A stretch of DNA of 64,000 nucleotides from Neovahlkampfia damariscottae (GCA_016618085.1 JABLTG010000057.1:1-64000); one strand, 5' to 3'. Positions 32,762-43,949 are shown, counted from the stretch's first letter. Translations and numbers: made by a program. The notes: generated by a model from the sequence alone, not told the origin.

Positions 32762-33439
32762 ATGTCTTTCTCACATTTCAAACAACTACTACATGGCCAA
32801 AAGAATTCTAAAATATTAAAATTGGATCATATTTTGAAAATAGAGAATACTCAAGACAAAACTAGAAGTTTTCTTTATTTGATAATATTTTTGAAACAGT
32901 TCACACATTTTGAATCCATCAAATTGACAAGTAAGATTTAAAAATTCTTTCACAAAATTAATGATTAGATACCATTTTGAAAATTTCCGAATTTTCAGAA
33001 TTCATTTCTGCAATCAAAGGTCAAGAGAATATGAAAGAGTTGAATCTTTATGGTAAGGCACAGTTTATTAAATTCATAATTATGAACAGGTAGTATTCCA
33101 CACAATAATCAATCATTTAATGATTTATTCAATTTTTTAAAAGAAAAAACTTCTTTGCATCAATTAAATGCTGGATGTAAGAACTTTTGTTATTCATTAA
33201 ATTCATAAAGACTGTATCTTTTCAACCATGAACAGCATGAAATATATTCTGGATGGGATAAGAGAAAATGAAGAACTTGAAGGTTTAGATTTAATTTGAA
33301 AGATGTTTTTTGTATTTTATTTTGCAAAGGTTGCAGAATGGAAAATGTTGTTCTGGAAGCATTATTGGATACCATGAAATCAAAAAAAAAAATGAAACGT
33401 CTTGATGTGGCATGTACAGTAAACCATCACATATTGTGA
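32762..33439 (+). CDS. Leucine-rich-repeat-like protein, 3' end uncertain
   Basis: ATTGGTTG directly precedes the ATG. Four short introns (33-47 nt) join exons giving MSFSHFKQLLHGQKNSKILK, then FESIKLTNTILKISEFSEFI, NMKELNLYGS, LKEKTSLHQLNAG, MKYILDGIRENEELEGCRME, and LDTMKSKKKMKRLDVACT. The spacing of Leu and Asn resembles ribonuclease-inhibitor-type leucine-rich repeats. The frame ends at a TGA at 33439, but another frame stays open from there to 33555 and continues in the same style (HIVNKILCLLKSNE, NMKKLND), so a one-base shift or an unseen splice may exist. Function unknown. Confidence 0.6.
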
Positions 33440-33761
33440 ACAAAATTCTATGTTTACTCAAGTCAAATGAAATTACAAATTCTATTCATAACCATTTTCA
33501 AATGAAAATATCAAACATGAAGAAATTGAACGACTCATTTTATCATTTCGTTTGAAGATCAGAATCAAAATTGGCTTTGAAATATTAAATTATTTTTGGT
33601 TTCGTCTATTTTTCTAGTTTTAACATAAGGATAACCTAGAGCGCTTTTGTATTAAGACTCCAGTATAATTTATCATGTCAGCTGGAATGCCACACTTCAA
33701 GTTGACAACCAAGGTTTATTCTAGTACCATGATTAATTATTTTGGAGTTTAATTACTTCAA
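33440..33761. other. Region between LRR gene and tRNA
   Basis: The first 115 bases may be the continuation of the LRR gene in a shifted frame. The remainder (33560-33761) holds the TTCGTCTATTTTT stretch at 33601-33613 shared with 30844, and a 25-codon ORF (MSAGMPHFKLTTK...) at 33675-33752 without recognised homology. No promoter element for the tRNA is visible outside the gene. Confidence 0.3.
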
Positions 33762-33843
33762 GCACAAGTGACCGAGTGGTTAAGGTGTCGCACTCGAAAT
33801 GCGATTGGTTCATCCAGCGCAGGTTCAAATCCTGTCTTGTGCG
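33762..33843 (+). tRNA. tRNA-Ser(CGA)
   Basis: Acceptor stem GCACAAG pairs fully with CTTGTGC at 33836-33842, with G as discriminator. The D-arm contains GAGTGGTTAAGG. The anticodon arm TCGCA-CTCGAAA-TGCGA gives anticodon CGA (reads UCG). A long variable arm (class II, as expected for Ser) is followed by the T-arm GCAGG-TTCAAAT-CCTGT. No intron. The internal A and B boxes for RNA polymerase III are intact. Confidence 0.95.
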
Positions 33844-33844
33844 A

Positions 33845-33853
33845 TTTTTTTTT
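33845..33853 (+). terminator. RNA polymerase III T-tract after tRNA-Ser
   Basis: Nine consecutive T start two bases after the discriminator base, a typical Pol III terminator. Confidence 0.8.
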
Positions 33854-33939
33854 CGACATAACTTTTTTTGGATGTTGAGGAAAAACCCACAATCTGAATG
33901 CAATTTGATTGAATGTGGAGAAATCGCAAAATTCTTTAT

Positions 33940-35675
33940 TTATGCTGCCTCAACTAAATCCTCGACATTCAACGGCTCATTCCACCCAATGAATATTAAA
34001 AATCTCGCATACATATCCAAAACAGTATGAAATATTTCAATCATCTTTAATTTAAATTCAAACATAAAACTTGATTTGAAATTTGAAATTCTTCCTAAAA
34101 TTGATTGATCTTTATCATTATGCATTAATCCCCTCATTGCAGCTCTTGACATTAATGAAAATCTGTTCACTGGATTTCCTAAATCTAAATTGATCATTCT
34201 CAACAAATTACTTGAAATAGTTAACTAGATGAAAAGTATATCCTTACTTATTTCTAAGAATCAACATCACTTCAATTGGTAATGATTTTAATACGTTAAC
34301 CATTTTTTCCATGCTTTTTCTCATGCCTTCTTGAAATTTCTCAACTTGTTTCTTCGACATCTTTTTTGAAACACCTACATTTACTCTTTGAATTTAAAAT
34401 TCAATAAATAACTTACCCATCATAATTTCTCATCAAAACTAGAATACAAAATAATTTGACATCTTGAACACCTAACTTCCTGACTTCTGCTTCTAATGTT
34501 GGAGTATCTTGTGCAACAAATGACTTCCAAATTTTACACCAAGATTCTCTGACTGAAGGTGTTAGAATTTGATATAATCCATGATCAATAATAACAACTT
34601 GTGGTTTTCCATTTACTTTTCTTATAATAATATTTCCTGCATGCGGATCACCATGTAAAAATCCATGCGTAAAAATTTGTTCTGAAAACGCTTCACAAAC
34701 ATATTGAGAAACATCTTTTGGTGATAATCCCATTTCTCTCAATTTTACTAAATCAGTAGGTTTACATCCATGAATGAATTCTGTCGTTAAAACTCTTTGA
34801 GTTGATAAATGTTTTAATGGAAGTGGAACAAATACATTTTTGTTGTTTTTCAAATGTTCTGCTGTTATTTTTGCATTTTCTGCTTCATAATTGAAATCCA
34901 TTTCTGCTTTTAAAGCCTTATGCATTTCAGGTCCAACCCATCTAAAATCCCATCCAGGAAATGCTTTTGCTGCTCCCCACATAATTAATTCATGCGTTAA
35001 CATATCACCTTCAAAACATCTTCTAACTTTTGGATATTGAACCTTAACAGCAACTTCTTTTCCTTCATTCGTTATAGCTTTATGAACTTGTGCAACTGAA
35101 GCAGCTGCAATAGGTGATTTTTCAAATTCTTTAAATATTTCATCAAATGGTCTTTGAAAATCTTGTTCAATTAATTTTTTGACTTGTTCAAAATCAACAA
35201 ATGGTGCTTGATTAAATAAAACTGAAAGTACTGTAACGTATTGTTTTGGAATAATATGATTTAATGATGCAATGTACTGTCCTGCTTTTATATAGATTCC
35301 ACCATTGGTTTCACAAAAATTTAAGATTCGTTTTGCACTTCTTTCATGAACTTCATCAACTAATTCTTGATTATTCCAATTATCACCTTTCAAAGTAAGT
35401 TTATAATCCAAAGTGACATTCATCAATTGATAAGCAACTCGACCTAAACGAACAGATCCTTCAAGTACTTGAAATAATCCACCAATTTGTGAAGCTTGAG
35501 ATTCTTCTGGGTATAAATAACCGATACTACCAATAATACTTGCTGGAATACCAAAATACAATAAAAATTTCATTTTTTTTGATTGTTTTTTGATTGTTTC
35601 AGTGGCTATTTTTGTATCAGTAGTGTATTTTTTGTGAAAAATTGTAGTTGTTCGTTGAAAAAGTCTCTTGAACAT
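33940..35675 (-). CDS. ABC1/ADCK-family atypical kinase (ADCK1-like), mitochondrial
   Basis: UbiB-type protein kinase-like ATPase linked to mitochondrial lipid and coenzyme Q balance. The start MFKRLFQRTTTIFHKKYTTD is a likely presequence, followed by a membrane span (FLLYFGIPASIIGSIGYLY). Family motifs: GGIYIKAGQYIASLNHIIP (KxGQ motif), SPIAAASVAQVHKA (the Ala-rich loop replacing the Gly-rich loop), VAVKVQYPKV, EMDFNYEAEN, FLHGDPHAGNI and IIDHGLYQ in place of DFG. Splicing over two short introns near 34235-34420 adds GVSKKMSKKQVEKFQEGM and LPIEVMLILRNNNLLRMINL, then ends in a helical region WNEPLNVEDLVEAA. The C-terminal LP.E..L.LR.N.LLR motif supports the ADCK1 branch. Confidence 0.9.
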
Positions 35676-35768
35676 GGTATTTTTGGTGACCTATGTTGTG
35701 TAAGTTAAAAAAAAGTGTTGAAATTAGAAGCAGTTTGATTGGATAAAAGTTTATTATATTTAAAATCC

Positions 35769-36580
35769 TTATAAATCAAATAATTTTTTGAGTTGTTCCA
35801 TTGTATCTTCATATTTTGTAACAGAATGACCAACTGTTCTTTTTGATGAATAAATTTCAAAATCATTTCCACCTTGATAACATTTGTCTCCAAAGAAATG
35901 AATTGTTTCAAATTGATCAACAAATTTTAAACAATATGTTTTATCCCATCCTTCTGGAAAAATATCAAATGAAATTTGACCTCCAATTGAAAATTTGAGT
36001 CCAAAATCTTTGAATTCTTCTTCACATTCTTTTACTAATTTCTTTCTGATTTCATGTTCTTTGTCATATTTATCAAAATCATCTCTTTCACTTTGACTAC
36101 AATTTCTTCCAATTGGTGAACAATTAATCATTCCTGATCTATATTCAACAAATGTTCCTCTTTTAACTGGAATATCAATATCTGCAATTTTGTGCATCAA
36201 AAAATTGACAAGTTTTTTCAATTTTTCATCACCTAAATATTCCTTGAAACTCTACAAAATAATTAAAATATTGAGTTCTTTTTACAGCAGTAGCAAGAAG
36301 TTCTCTGCCTTTAAATGCTTCTAATCCATTTTGACTAAAAATATAATCAAAATCATCATGAATAGATTCACCCAATTGTGTTTTTTGTTTTTTTAAATCA
36401 GAACCTCCAACAATACCAATAGTTACCTCGTAAAATGTTAAATAAATTTTTTTTTTTTTGAACTTTTTTGCGCAATTTTGCAAGTAATTCGAACATTTCA
36501 GGTGTTGCTTTTTTCATTGATTCTGCTAAAGTTCCATCAACGTCAAAAAGTACGAGTGTGTTGTCTCTGTTGTAAGTCAT
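35769..36580 (-). CDS. PMM: Phosphomannomutase (eukaryotic PMM, HAD superfamily)
   Basis: Converts mannose-6-phosphate to mannose-1-phosphate for GDP-mannose and glycosylation. The N-terminus [20 protein letters not shown] carries the HAD nucleophile Asp. Then [53 protein letters not shown] with [20 protein letters not shown], and [20 protein letters not shown] plus [17 protein letters not shown]. Two introns are inferred: an AT-rich one near 36425-36470 and a 34-nt one near 36251-36284. With these the protein is full length for the family. CCAAT at 36600-36604 is shared with the divergent JmjC gene. Confidence 0.95.
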
Positions 36581-36645
36581 GTAGATAAAAACAAATTAAC
36601 CAATTAAACAAAGCCACATGGAGCAATAAGACAATTTTTCAACAG
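36581..36645. promoter_or_regulatory. 65-bp divergent promoter with one CCAAT
   Basis: Space between the phosphomannomutase start (minus) and the JmjC start (plus). One CCAAT at 36600-36604 appears to serve both. Confidence 0.45.
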
Positions 36646-37701
36646 ATGCGGAAATTTTCTCTTCTGTTACTCATTTTTTTTATTTTAAATTGTTCAACAC
36701 ACAAATTAATTGATAGAGTACATGCTTCAAAATTATCATATGAAGACTTTATAAATACTTATGCAAAACCTCCTGGTACTGTTCAAAATTTATTTTACTT
36801 TTCAAAGGAAAACCTGTAATAATTGAAGGTGCTATAGAGAATTGGCCTGCTTTAAAAAAATGGAATTTTGATTATTTTAAACAAAATTTTGGAGATACAA
36901 TTGTCAGGTAAATATAAAAAATTTGGAACTCACAAAAAAAAAGAGTTCAAAAAAGAACAAAAAGAGGATTAGACCCAGAGTAATTGATTGTTTATTTTTG
37001 AAATTTTAAGTGAAAAATGGATTAAAATCAAACATTATATTGATTATGCGAAACCAAATAATAATTCAGATTTATATTTTTCTAATTGGGTATTTTCAAC
37101 AACTCATTGGGAATTATTAAAAGATTTTGAAATTCCAATTTATTTTAAAGATGATTGGCTACAATTAATACCTTCAAATGTACCAATACCAGAGTAAGAA
37201 AAACGAAAAAATGAAAAGTTAAGATTTCGATGGTTATTTATTGGAACTAAGGGATCTGGTACTCCTTTACATCAAGATACTTTACAATCATCTGCATGGT
37301 TTGCAACTGTAACAGGTGAAAAACATTGGATATATTATCCACCAAATCATTCAAAATATTTTAAAGATAAACCTGAACCTGAAAATTTAGATGATAAAAA
37401 ATATGAAAGATATGATGGATATTCAAAGAGAGGTGATATTGTATTCACTCCTTCATTGTGGTGGCATAAAGTAAACAATCTAAGTCCAACTATTGGTTTA
37501 ACTATAAATTATATGGATGCATCAAATCAACATTTAGTAATTTCTGATTTATCAACAAAATATGAACAAGAAGATGAAGATGATGATGATGAATTTTGGA
37601 GAAAATATGTTTTAAAATATTTTAAAAAGAAACTTTTAAAATCTCAATATATCAAAAATGCTATGAAAATATATCATTCAATAATAAATGGAAAAAAATA
37701 A
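36646..37701 (+). CDS. Secreted or lumenal JmjC-domain protein with intact iron site
   Basis: Signal peptide MRKFSLLLLIFFILNCSTHK. After splicing: KPVIIEGAIENWPALKKWNF and FDYFKQNFGDTIV, the usual entry to cupin-like JmjC hydroxylases. Later FRWLFIGTKGSGTPLHQDTL and QSSAWFATVTGEKHWIYYPP, then GDIVFTPSLWWHKVNN and LSPTIGLTINY. The Fe(II) ligands His-x-Asp (LHQD) and the distal His (WWHK) are present. About four introns of 30-60 nt. The C-terminus is acidic then Lys-rich. It resembles JMJD-type hydroxylases placed in the secretory pathway; substrate unknown. A degenerate relative lies at 41564-42680. Confidence 0.85.
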
Positions 37702-37703
37702 AA

Positions 37704-39507
37704 TTATTTTTTATATTTTGGCATTTCAATAAATGATCCAGTTCCAGTTGGATTTTCAAAAGGACATGCAATTTTTTCATTTATTGTCAATGATTGATAA
37801 TATAAATTAAAAGTTGATGCGAATGATTTTAACCAAAATCCTCTATCAAATGCTTTCAATAAACAATATTCTTCATTAAAATTAAATTTTAAATTTTTAT
37901 CTTTTTCCAATAATTTCAAGACAAATTTATCCAATTGTTCATGAGATTCAAATGTTATTGTTGAAGTTATAGAAAAATATTTTTCAAATTTTAAAGAAGG
38001 TGTAAATACAGCACCATAAGTACCATATTTTTTCATTTTTTTAATATAATTATTTAAACAACCACCTTGTTCAAATGAAAATTTTAAATTCAATTCTTGA
38101 AGAATTGCATCAACAAAATTTTGACAACTACCTTCAAATTGAGACATTGGATTAGATTTATATTCATAATTAATATTCCATTCACAAATTATTTTTGATA
38201 ATGATTTTACTAAATCAGTTAAATCAGAATTTAAAATTGGTATTTCTTGAATATCAACTGAAAAAAAACTTTGATGACTTTTCATCACTTTTTTTGGAAT
38301 ACATAAAGAACTATCATTCCATTCTAAATAAAATGGACCAACTATTAATGCTGTATGAAAAAGACCATATTCAAATGATTTTGGTTTTGCAAAATTAATA
38401 AAAGGAGAAAATATTTTTCTGAGAGTTTCATTCGTTTTGATATTTGTAATTACTAATTTTACTTTTAATTTCTTTTCAAATAATATTTCATTTGATATAT
38501 TTTGTTCATTTTCATCTGTTGAATCAACAGTTTTTAATGTCTCTTTTAATTGTTTGACTAATTTATAAACACTTTCATCATTCGTACTTAAATAAGTATT
38601 TCTTAATGATTTTTCAGTAGCTAATGATTTTGATAATTCAAAAATTTGATCTAAATCATTAGATTTTGTTGTTTTCTTTAATTTATTCGCAATTTTATAA
38701 GTTGCAAAATCAAAAGCTATAAACTGGTTTAATTTAATTAAATATTTTACATTTTGATAATTTCAATTCAGAAATTACTTTTAATACAATTGGTATCATT
38801 GATTGTTTCACACCAAATCTTTTTAAAATTCCTTCATCCAATAAATCTAAAATAGATCCATTAATTTCGCTATCCATAAATATTTCTTGAACATGTTTTA
38901 CATCTTCTTTATTTTCTGTTAATGATAACACTAATACAATCCAATCTAATGTATAAGAAACATTCCAATGAGTAAAATCTAAAAAGTAAAGGGTAATAAT
39001 ATTTAATTTATGTTTACGATGAAGTTCAATAAATTCTTCAAAAGAGTGATGAAATCTAGCATCATCTTCACTTACATTTGAACTATTAAATATATGTGGG
39101 AATTTTAACCCTAAAGTTGATTGATTGGGTGTTGATTTTGTTTTTACACGTGATTTAATTGATATTTTACATTTTTCAAATGATTTTTTCCATAATTCAG
39201 ATTCTTTTAAATCATTTGAATTTAACTCTAAATTTTTTGATGCATTCAGTATTATGAAAAAAACAAATTTTTTTTTTTTCACATCAAAATCAAAATTAAT
39301 TGTTGTATTTTTTTCAATTTTATAATCATTTATCCAAATATTGCTTGCTTTTATTTTTTCATATCTCAAGAATATTTCTTTGTTTTCCGTTTGTTTTACC
39401 AAGTAAAAATGATATTTTTTTGATGTCTTTAAGCCAAGTTTTGATGTTGTTATAAGAGATAGTTCACTTTGACAAAGAATTTTTTCTTTCTCTTTTTCAT
39501 TTTCCAT
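37704..39507 (-). CDS. SAM-domain protein with a C-terminal permuted papain-like (LRAT/PPPDE-like) region
   Basis: Starts MENEKEKEKILCQSELSLIT; the preceding codon is GTG. The N-terminal part is beta-rich (KKYHFYLVKQTENKEIFLRY). At the end of exon 1 is a SAM-like domain: YTLDWIVLVLSLTENKEDVK, FMDSEINGSILDLLDEGILK, RFGVKQSMIPIVLKVI. A 34-nt intron near 38716-38750 joins to SFDFATYKIANKLKK. The C-terminal half contains SFEYGLFHTALIVGPFYLEW and, downstream, SQFEGSCQNFVDAILQELNL. A His followed by a later Cys-x-x-F is the order of the permuted NlpC/P60 fold seen in LRAT and PPPDE peptidases. The SAM call is reasonable; the papain-like call is by motif order only. It shares a CCAAT with LTA4 hydrolase. 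Confidence 0.65.
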
Positions 39508-39579
39508 CACACTGAAAGTCGTTGAGTGTTAAACAAATTGACCAATTAAATTCTACTAGCATTTTCCTTCTTTTGTTAA
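39508..39579. promoter_or_regulatory. 72-bp divergent promoter with one CCAAT
   Basis: GACCAATTAA with CCAAT at 39543-39547, between the SAM-domain gene (minus) and the LTA4H-like gene (plus). Confidence 0.45.
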
Positions 39580-41493
39580 TGGACCCAAACAGTTGTTCAA
39601 ATATTCATCAAATCAAAATTTTAAACTTAGATTTAAATTTGAAAGTTAATTTTGATACCAAAGAACTTTCAGGTTTTGTTGAAATCAAAGCAAAATGTTT
39701 AGAAAAAAATATAAAAACCATTTCTTTGGACATTAGAAAATTAAACATTGAAAAAGTAGAATCTTCAAAAAAGAAAGAGTTATCTTATGAAATTATTGAT
39801 AAAACTGAATTAGGTTCAAATTTAAAAATTGATATTTCTTCAATTGTCACTGAAGAAGAGTCATTTTCAATTTTTGTTTTTTATAGAACAAGATCAGATG
39901 GAGAAGCTATTCAATGGTTATCACCAAAACAAACAATTGGAAAAAAATATCCTTATTTATTTTCTCAATGTCAAGCAATTCATGCCAGAACAATGTATAA
40001 ACAAAACACATTTTAAACATTTTAGGATACCATGTTTCGATACACCTTCTGCAAAAGCACCATATACAGCAAAAATAACATGTCAAAAACCACTTGTTGT
40101 TGTAATGAGTGCAGAAAATATCAAAACTGAAGAAATTAATGATAAAGAAATAACTTATCATTTTTCACAAGATATTCCAATTCCATCATATTTGATTGCA
40201 ATAGGTGTTGGTAAATTAGAAAAAATACAAATTGGACCAAGATCAGTTGTATGGTCAGAAAAAGAAATGTTGGAAAAATCAAAATTTGAATTCTCTCAAA
40301 CAGAAGAATTTTTAAAAATTGCAGAATCATTTTTGATTCCTTATCAATGGAAAAACTATGATTTATTATTATTACCACCTTCTTTTCCATATGGTGGAAT
40401 GGAAAATACAGCATTGACATTTGTAACACCAACATTATTAGCAGGAGATAGAAGTTTAGCCAATGTTGTTGCGCATGAAATCTCACATTCATGGTCTGGA
40501 AATTTAGTAACTAATACAACTTGGGAACATTTTTGGTTAAATGAAGGGTTTACTGTTTATCTTGAAAGAAGAATTTTATCAAGAATGATATCACAAGAAT
40601 ATGCTGAATTTCATTCAATTTTAGGTTTAAAATCATTAAAAAAAGATATTGAAAATCAAATTGAAAATGGTCATGAAGATTATACAAAAATGATCCCAAA
40701 GTAATTTTCATTGGTTCTAATCAAAAGTTTAAAAAATGTTGATCCAGATGATGTTTTTTCAAGAGTACCTTATGAAAAAGGATTTAACTTTTTATATTAT
40801 TTGACAACTATTGTAGGTGGATTTGATATTTTTGAAAAATTTCTTTCAACCTATTTTAATGAAGTAAGTAATTTCATATTTAAAGGAAATAGTTTAAATT
40901 TAAATGTTTAACAAGTGATGAATTCAAAACTTATTTTTTGAATTATTTCAAAAATATTAATGAAATTAAAGAAATTGATTGGAATTCTTGGTTTTATTCA
41001 ACTGGAATGCCTCCTGTTCAAAACAAATTTAATGATATTTTATCAAAAAATTCAATTGAATTGGCGTCTCGTTGGTCAAAAAATCAAAATGATAATTTTT
41101 CAAAAAATGACTTAGAAAATTGGTCAACTATTCAAATATGTAATTAATTTATTAATTTAATTATTTTACTCAGTATATTTTCTTGAACAATTTTTTGAAT
41201 CATCAAATATTGATGATAATTTTTTAGAAAGATTAGATGAAATTTATTCATTTTCAACAAAAAATTTTGAAATTAAATTTCAATATTTTATGTTATGTCT
41301 TAAATTTGATTATAAAAAAATTATCCCTTTAGTTGAACAAATGTTGAGCGAACAAGGTAGAATGAAATTTGTTCGTCCACTTTATCGTTCTTTAAAGAAA
41401 TTAGATAAACAAATAGCAAATGATATTTTTAATAAATATAAAGATACCTATCATGGAATAGCTTCAAAAATGATTGAAAATGATTTAAAATAA
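39580..41493 (+). CDS. LTA4H: Leukotriene A4 hydrolase-type aminopeptidase (M1 family)
   Basis: Zinc aminopeptidase / epoxide hydrolase, cytosolic. The N-terminal sheet domain starts MDPNSCSNIHQIKILNLDLN; a longer open frame upstream has no ATG and contains the CCAAT element. Motifs: AIQWLSPKQTIGKKYPYLFS and QCQAIHARTM, then IPCFDTPSAKAPYTAKI, the substrate motif PYGGMENTALTF, zinc motif VAHEISHSWSGN with WEHFWLNEGFTVYLERR, and SRVPYEKGFNFLYYL. The C-terminal solenoid holds WFYSTGMPPV and, at the end, RMKFVRPLYRSLKKLDKQ. Introns inferred at about 39988-40024, 40701-40727, 40864-40892 and 41137-41173. Each join was checked by reading frame and matches the family order. Confidence 0.94.
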
Positions 41494-41563
41494 ATCTATT
41501 TGCTATTTTTTTTTCCACCTATCAAAAATCGACGTTTGTTTTTCTTTGAATTTGAGAACAAGA

Positions 41564-42680
41564 ATGAAAACGATTTTATTTTTAGTTTTTTTAGTTGTCA
41601 TTACTTTGGCTCAAGAAAAAACACAAGAAGATCCTCCTTTAAAGGTAGAAAGGGTAAAAGAAATGTCGGTTGAAGATTTCTTGTACAAACATGCTCATAA
41701 AAGACAACCTGTTATATTTGAAGGAATAGTTGACAAATGGAATGCCATGAAAAAATGGGATTTTGATTTTTTTTCAAAAAATTACGGAAACTTGAAAGTA
41801 CCAGTTTTCAAAAATCCAGGTATGTAAATTGAGTGACACTAACTATACCATGAAGGTATTTTCATTACTTTTAGTACTTAAACTATTTCTGAAAAGCAAC
41901 TGACAAAATCAAAGTCAAAGTCAGAAAATTGAAAAATTTTCTTAAAAAATTACCTAAAAAAAGGATAGTATCACATTACCAATTTTCTAAAACCATGCCA
42001 TCTCTATTAAAAGATATTGGTAAAACACCAATTTATTTCATCGGTAAGTAATCTTTAAAAATGTAAAATAAAAAAAGGAAACTTTTTTGAATTATTTGCC
42101 AAATACAAAATATTACAAACACCTTTTGATTTTGTTTGAATTTAAATTTATTTTAATATTCTTCAAAAAGAAATATTTATTTATTGGAGGTGAAAATGCT
42201 AATATTGGATTAAGAAGAAATATTTATGCAACAAATGGATGGAATGTAATTATAAAAGGTGAACAAGAATGGACATTAATACCACCAAGATATTCAAAAT
42301 TAATTAGAAATGATCCAACTATTGATATAAAAGATTTCAAAAAAATTAAAATAATAACAAAACCAGGTGATGTTTTATTTATACCTGGAAGATGGCATTT
42401 TAAAGTTAAAACATTAAAACCATCCATTTATTTAGAATTTAATTATGTTGATGGTTCAAATTTTCATTCAAGTTTTAATTCAATTTTACATGATTATAAA
42501 TCATTTGATGTTAAATATATTAGACAATTACAAAAGAGATTTCATTCAAAAGAGATTAATGAAAATTTAAATTTATATTCAAAAATAGCAGAATATTCAG
42601 GACATGGTCAAGATGATTTTATTAAGAGTTTTATTTTAAATGATGGTGATAAAAGAGTAGAAAAAAAAGTTGAACTATAA
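41564..42680 (+). CDS. Secreted JmjC-like protein lacking the iron ligands (probable pseudoenzyme)
   Basis: Signal peptide MKTILFLVFLVVITLAQ. The ATG at 41564 is used because the longer frame upstream begins at TTG. SVEDFLYKHAHKRQPVIFEG and KWNAMKKWDFDFFSKNYGNL match the intact JmjC protein at 36646. In the catalytic segment, FIGGENANIGLRRNIYATNG and WNVIIKGEQEWTLIPP align with its LFIGTKGSGTPLHQD and GEKHWIYYPP. The His-x-Asp pair is replaced by Arg-x-Asn (LRRN). The distal site GDVLFIPGRWHFKV keeps its His. Several introns of 30-60 nt. The protein is probably folded but unlikely to bind iron; role unknown. Confidence 0.75.
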
Positions 42681-42694
42681 TAAATATATATCAT

Positions 42695-43713
42695 TTATTC
42701 AGTTCGATAAAATGTAACTTCTTTTTGTTTAAAATACCTTCGTCCTTTCATATCTAATAATGCCAAATGAATAAAGTATTTTACTGAAAATTTGTTGTTT
42801 ACGTTTGAATTACTTGTTGTTAGTTTCCAAGGTTCAATTGCGTTTAATTGAATTCTAACTGGAATTACTTCATCTTTTGCAGGTGTTCCATCAATAATTT
42901 CAAATTTATAAAGATATTCTTGTTCTGTATATTCAGAATCACCAACACCTGCTGTTTCTTTACGAATTAAAGATACTTCTGCTTTATCAATTTTAACGTT
43001 GACCAAATAAAATTTCAACTTTCCATAAATAACTCCATTATTCAAATCTAAAAAGGCATTTTCATATCGAATTGAAAGTAACACAATTTTTTCAAGACCA
43101 ACTTCCTATTTAAAATTACATTTAGTTGATACAAAATATTTACCATATTAATACCAGGATCAAGTCCACTTGGAATAGGTGAAAGACAATGTACCCAAAA
43201 CTCTTGTTCTTTAACAATTGAAAATAAAGTTCTTGATATAGTAACTCTTAAATAATATCTAACATCTGCATTTGATCCACGATATGATTCATATTCTTTT
43301 TCAACTGTTTTAAATGAAAAATCAAGTGGAACTTGTGTTCCTTGTTCTTTCCATTCAATTGTACCAGGTGGTAATAATTCTTTTGAAAGATTTGTAAATG
43401 TGAAAACTTGTTTTCCTTCATGATAAAGAACTTGAATATTTGTGTTAACTTTATTTTTTTTATTTTTACCTATTTCTCCAATCAACTCAATTTTAATACC
43501 ATTATGATCAAATGTTTTTTCAGGTGATAAAATTACTTGTCCAATAACTGAATCTTCTTGATGTAAAACTGTAAATTCTTGTTCTTGATTTCCAAAAGTA
43601 TCATTTTTATCATCATAATGAATTGGTTTATAATTTGAATTGATTTTAAAATTGATTTTACAAGGTACAGCTGTTGAAGTTACATAATTCGAAATTTTTC
43701 CAAAGAAACTCAT
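42695..43713 (-). CDS. VPS26: Retromer subunit Vps26 (arrestin fold)
   Basis: Part of the retromer core that recycles receptors from endosomes to the Golgi. MSFFGKISNYVTSTAVPCKI, then FGNQEQEFTVLHQEDSVIGQ, HNGIKIELIGEIGKNKKNKV, FTNLSKELLPPGTIEWKEQG, RYYLRVTISRTLFSIVKEQE. After one intron near 43107-43142 the C-terminal arrestin lobe reads IRYENAFLDLNNGVIYGKLK and, in the most conserved block, IIDGTPAKDEVIPVRIQL, followed by NKFSVKYFIHLALLD and GRRYFKQKEVTFYR. All family blocks are present and the length is about 328 residues, normal for Vps26. Confidence 0.95.
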
Positions 43714-43949
43714 CTTCCAATAATTTGCTCCTTGTTGCTTATTTGTTGGAAATTAAAAATCAATTTGATTGGATTAAAAATTTTGGAATGTTTAAAAATC
43801 TTTCATACTCTCGATGAAACACAGGAAAAAATAGAAATAAATTGTGTTGACTATGTGGATCAATTTAAAATTAAAATAGATTTTTCCAGTCCAATAGTTT
43901 TAGAGATCAATAAAATATGAACAAATAGTTTTTCAACAAATTCAAAAAA
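43714..43949. other. Divergent intergenic region, possible upstream exon
   Basis: 236 bp between the Vps26 and F-box gene starts. CCAAT at 43717-43721 and ATTGG near 43770 serve as promoter elements. A frame reading LKILECLKIFHTLDETQEKI to a TGA at 43920 is open but has no ATG. A 30-nt intron could join it to the F-box exon, so an upstream exon is possible though unproven. Confidence 0.3.

Noticed and set aside
33675-33752. 25-codon ORF MSAGMPHFKLTTK... before the tRNA
   Set aside because: Too short, no homology recognised, no ATTGG element close upstream; kept only as a note in the intergenic entry.
33805-33812. GATTGGTT inside the tRNA-Ser variable arm as a promoter element
   Set aside because: It is part of the folded tRNA; match to the promoter motif is probably chance.
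33776-34030. Plus-strand ORF over the tRNA and the end of the ADCK1 gene
   Set aside because: It crosses tRNA-Ser and the minus-strand coding region; a chance frame.
43732-43920. Separate small gene MLLICWKLKINL...
   Set aside because: No ATG in frame and it contains the ATTGG element; may at most be an upstream exon of the F-box gene.
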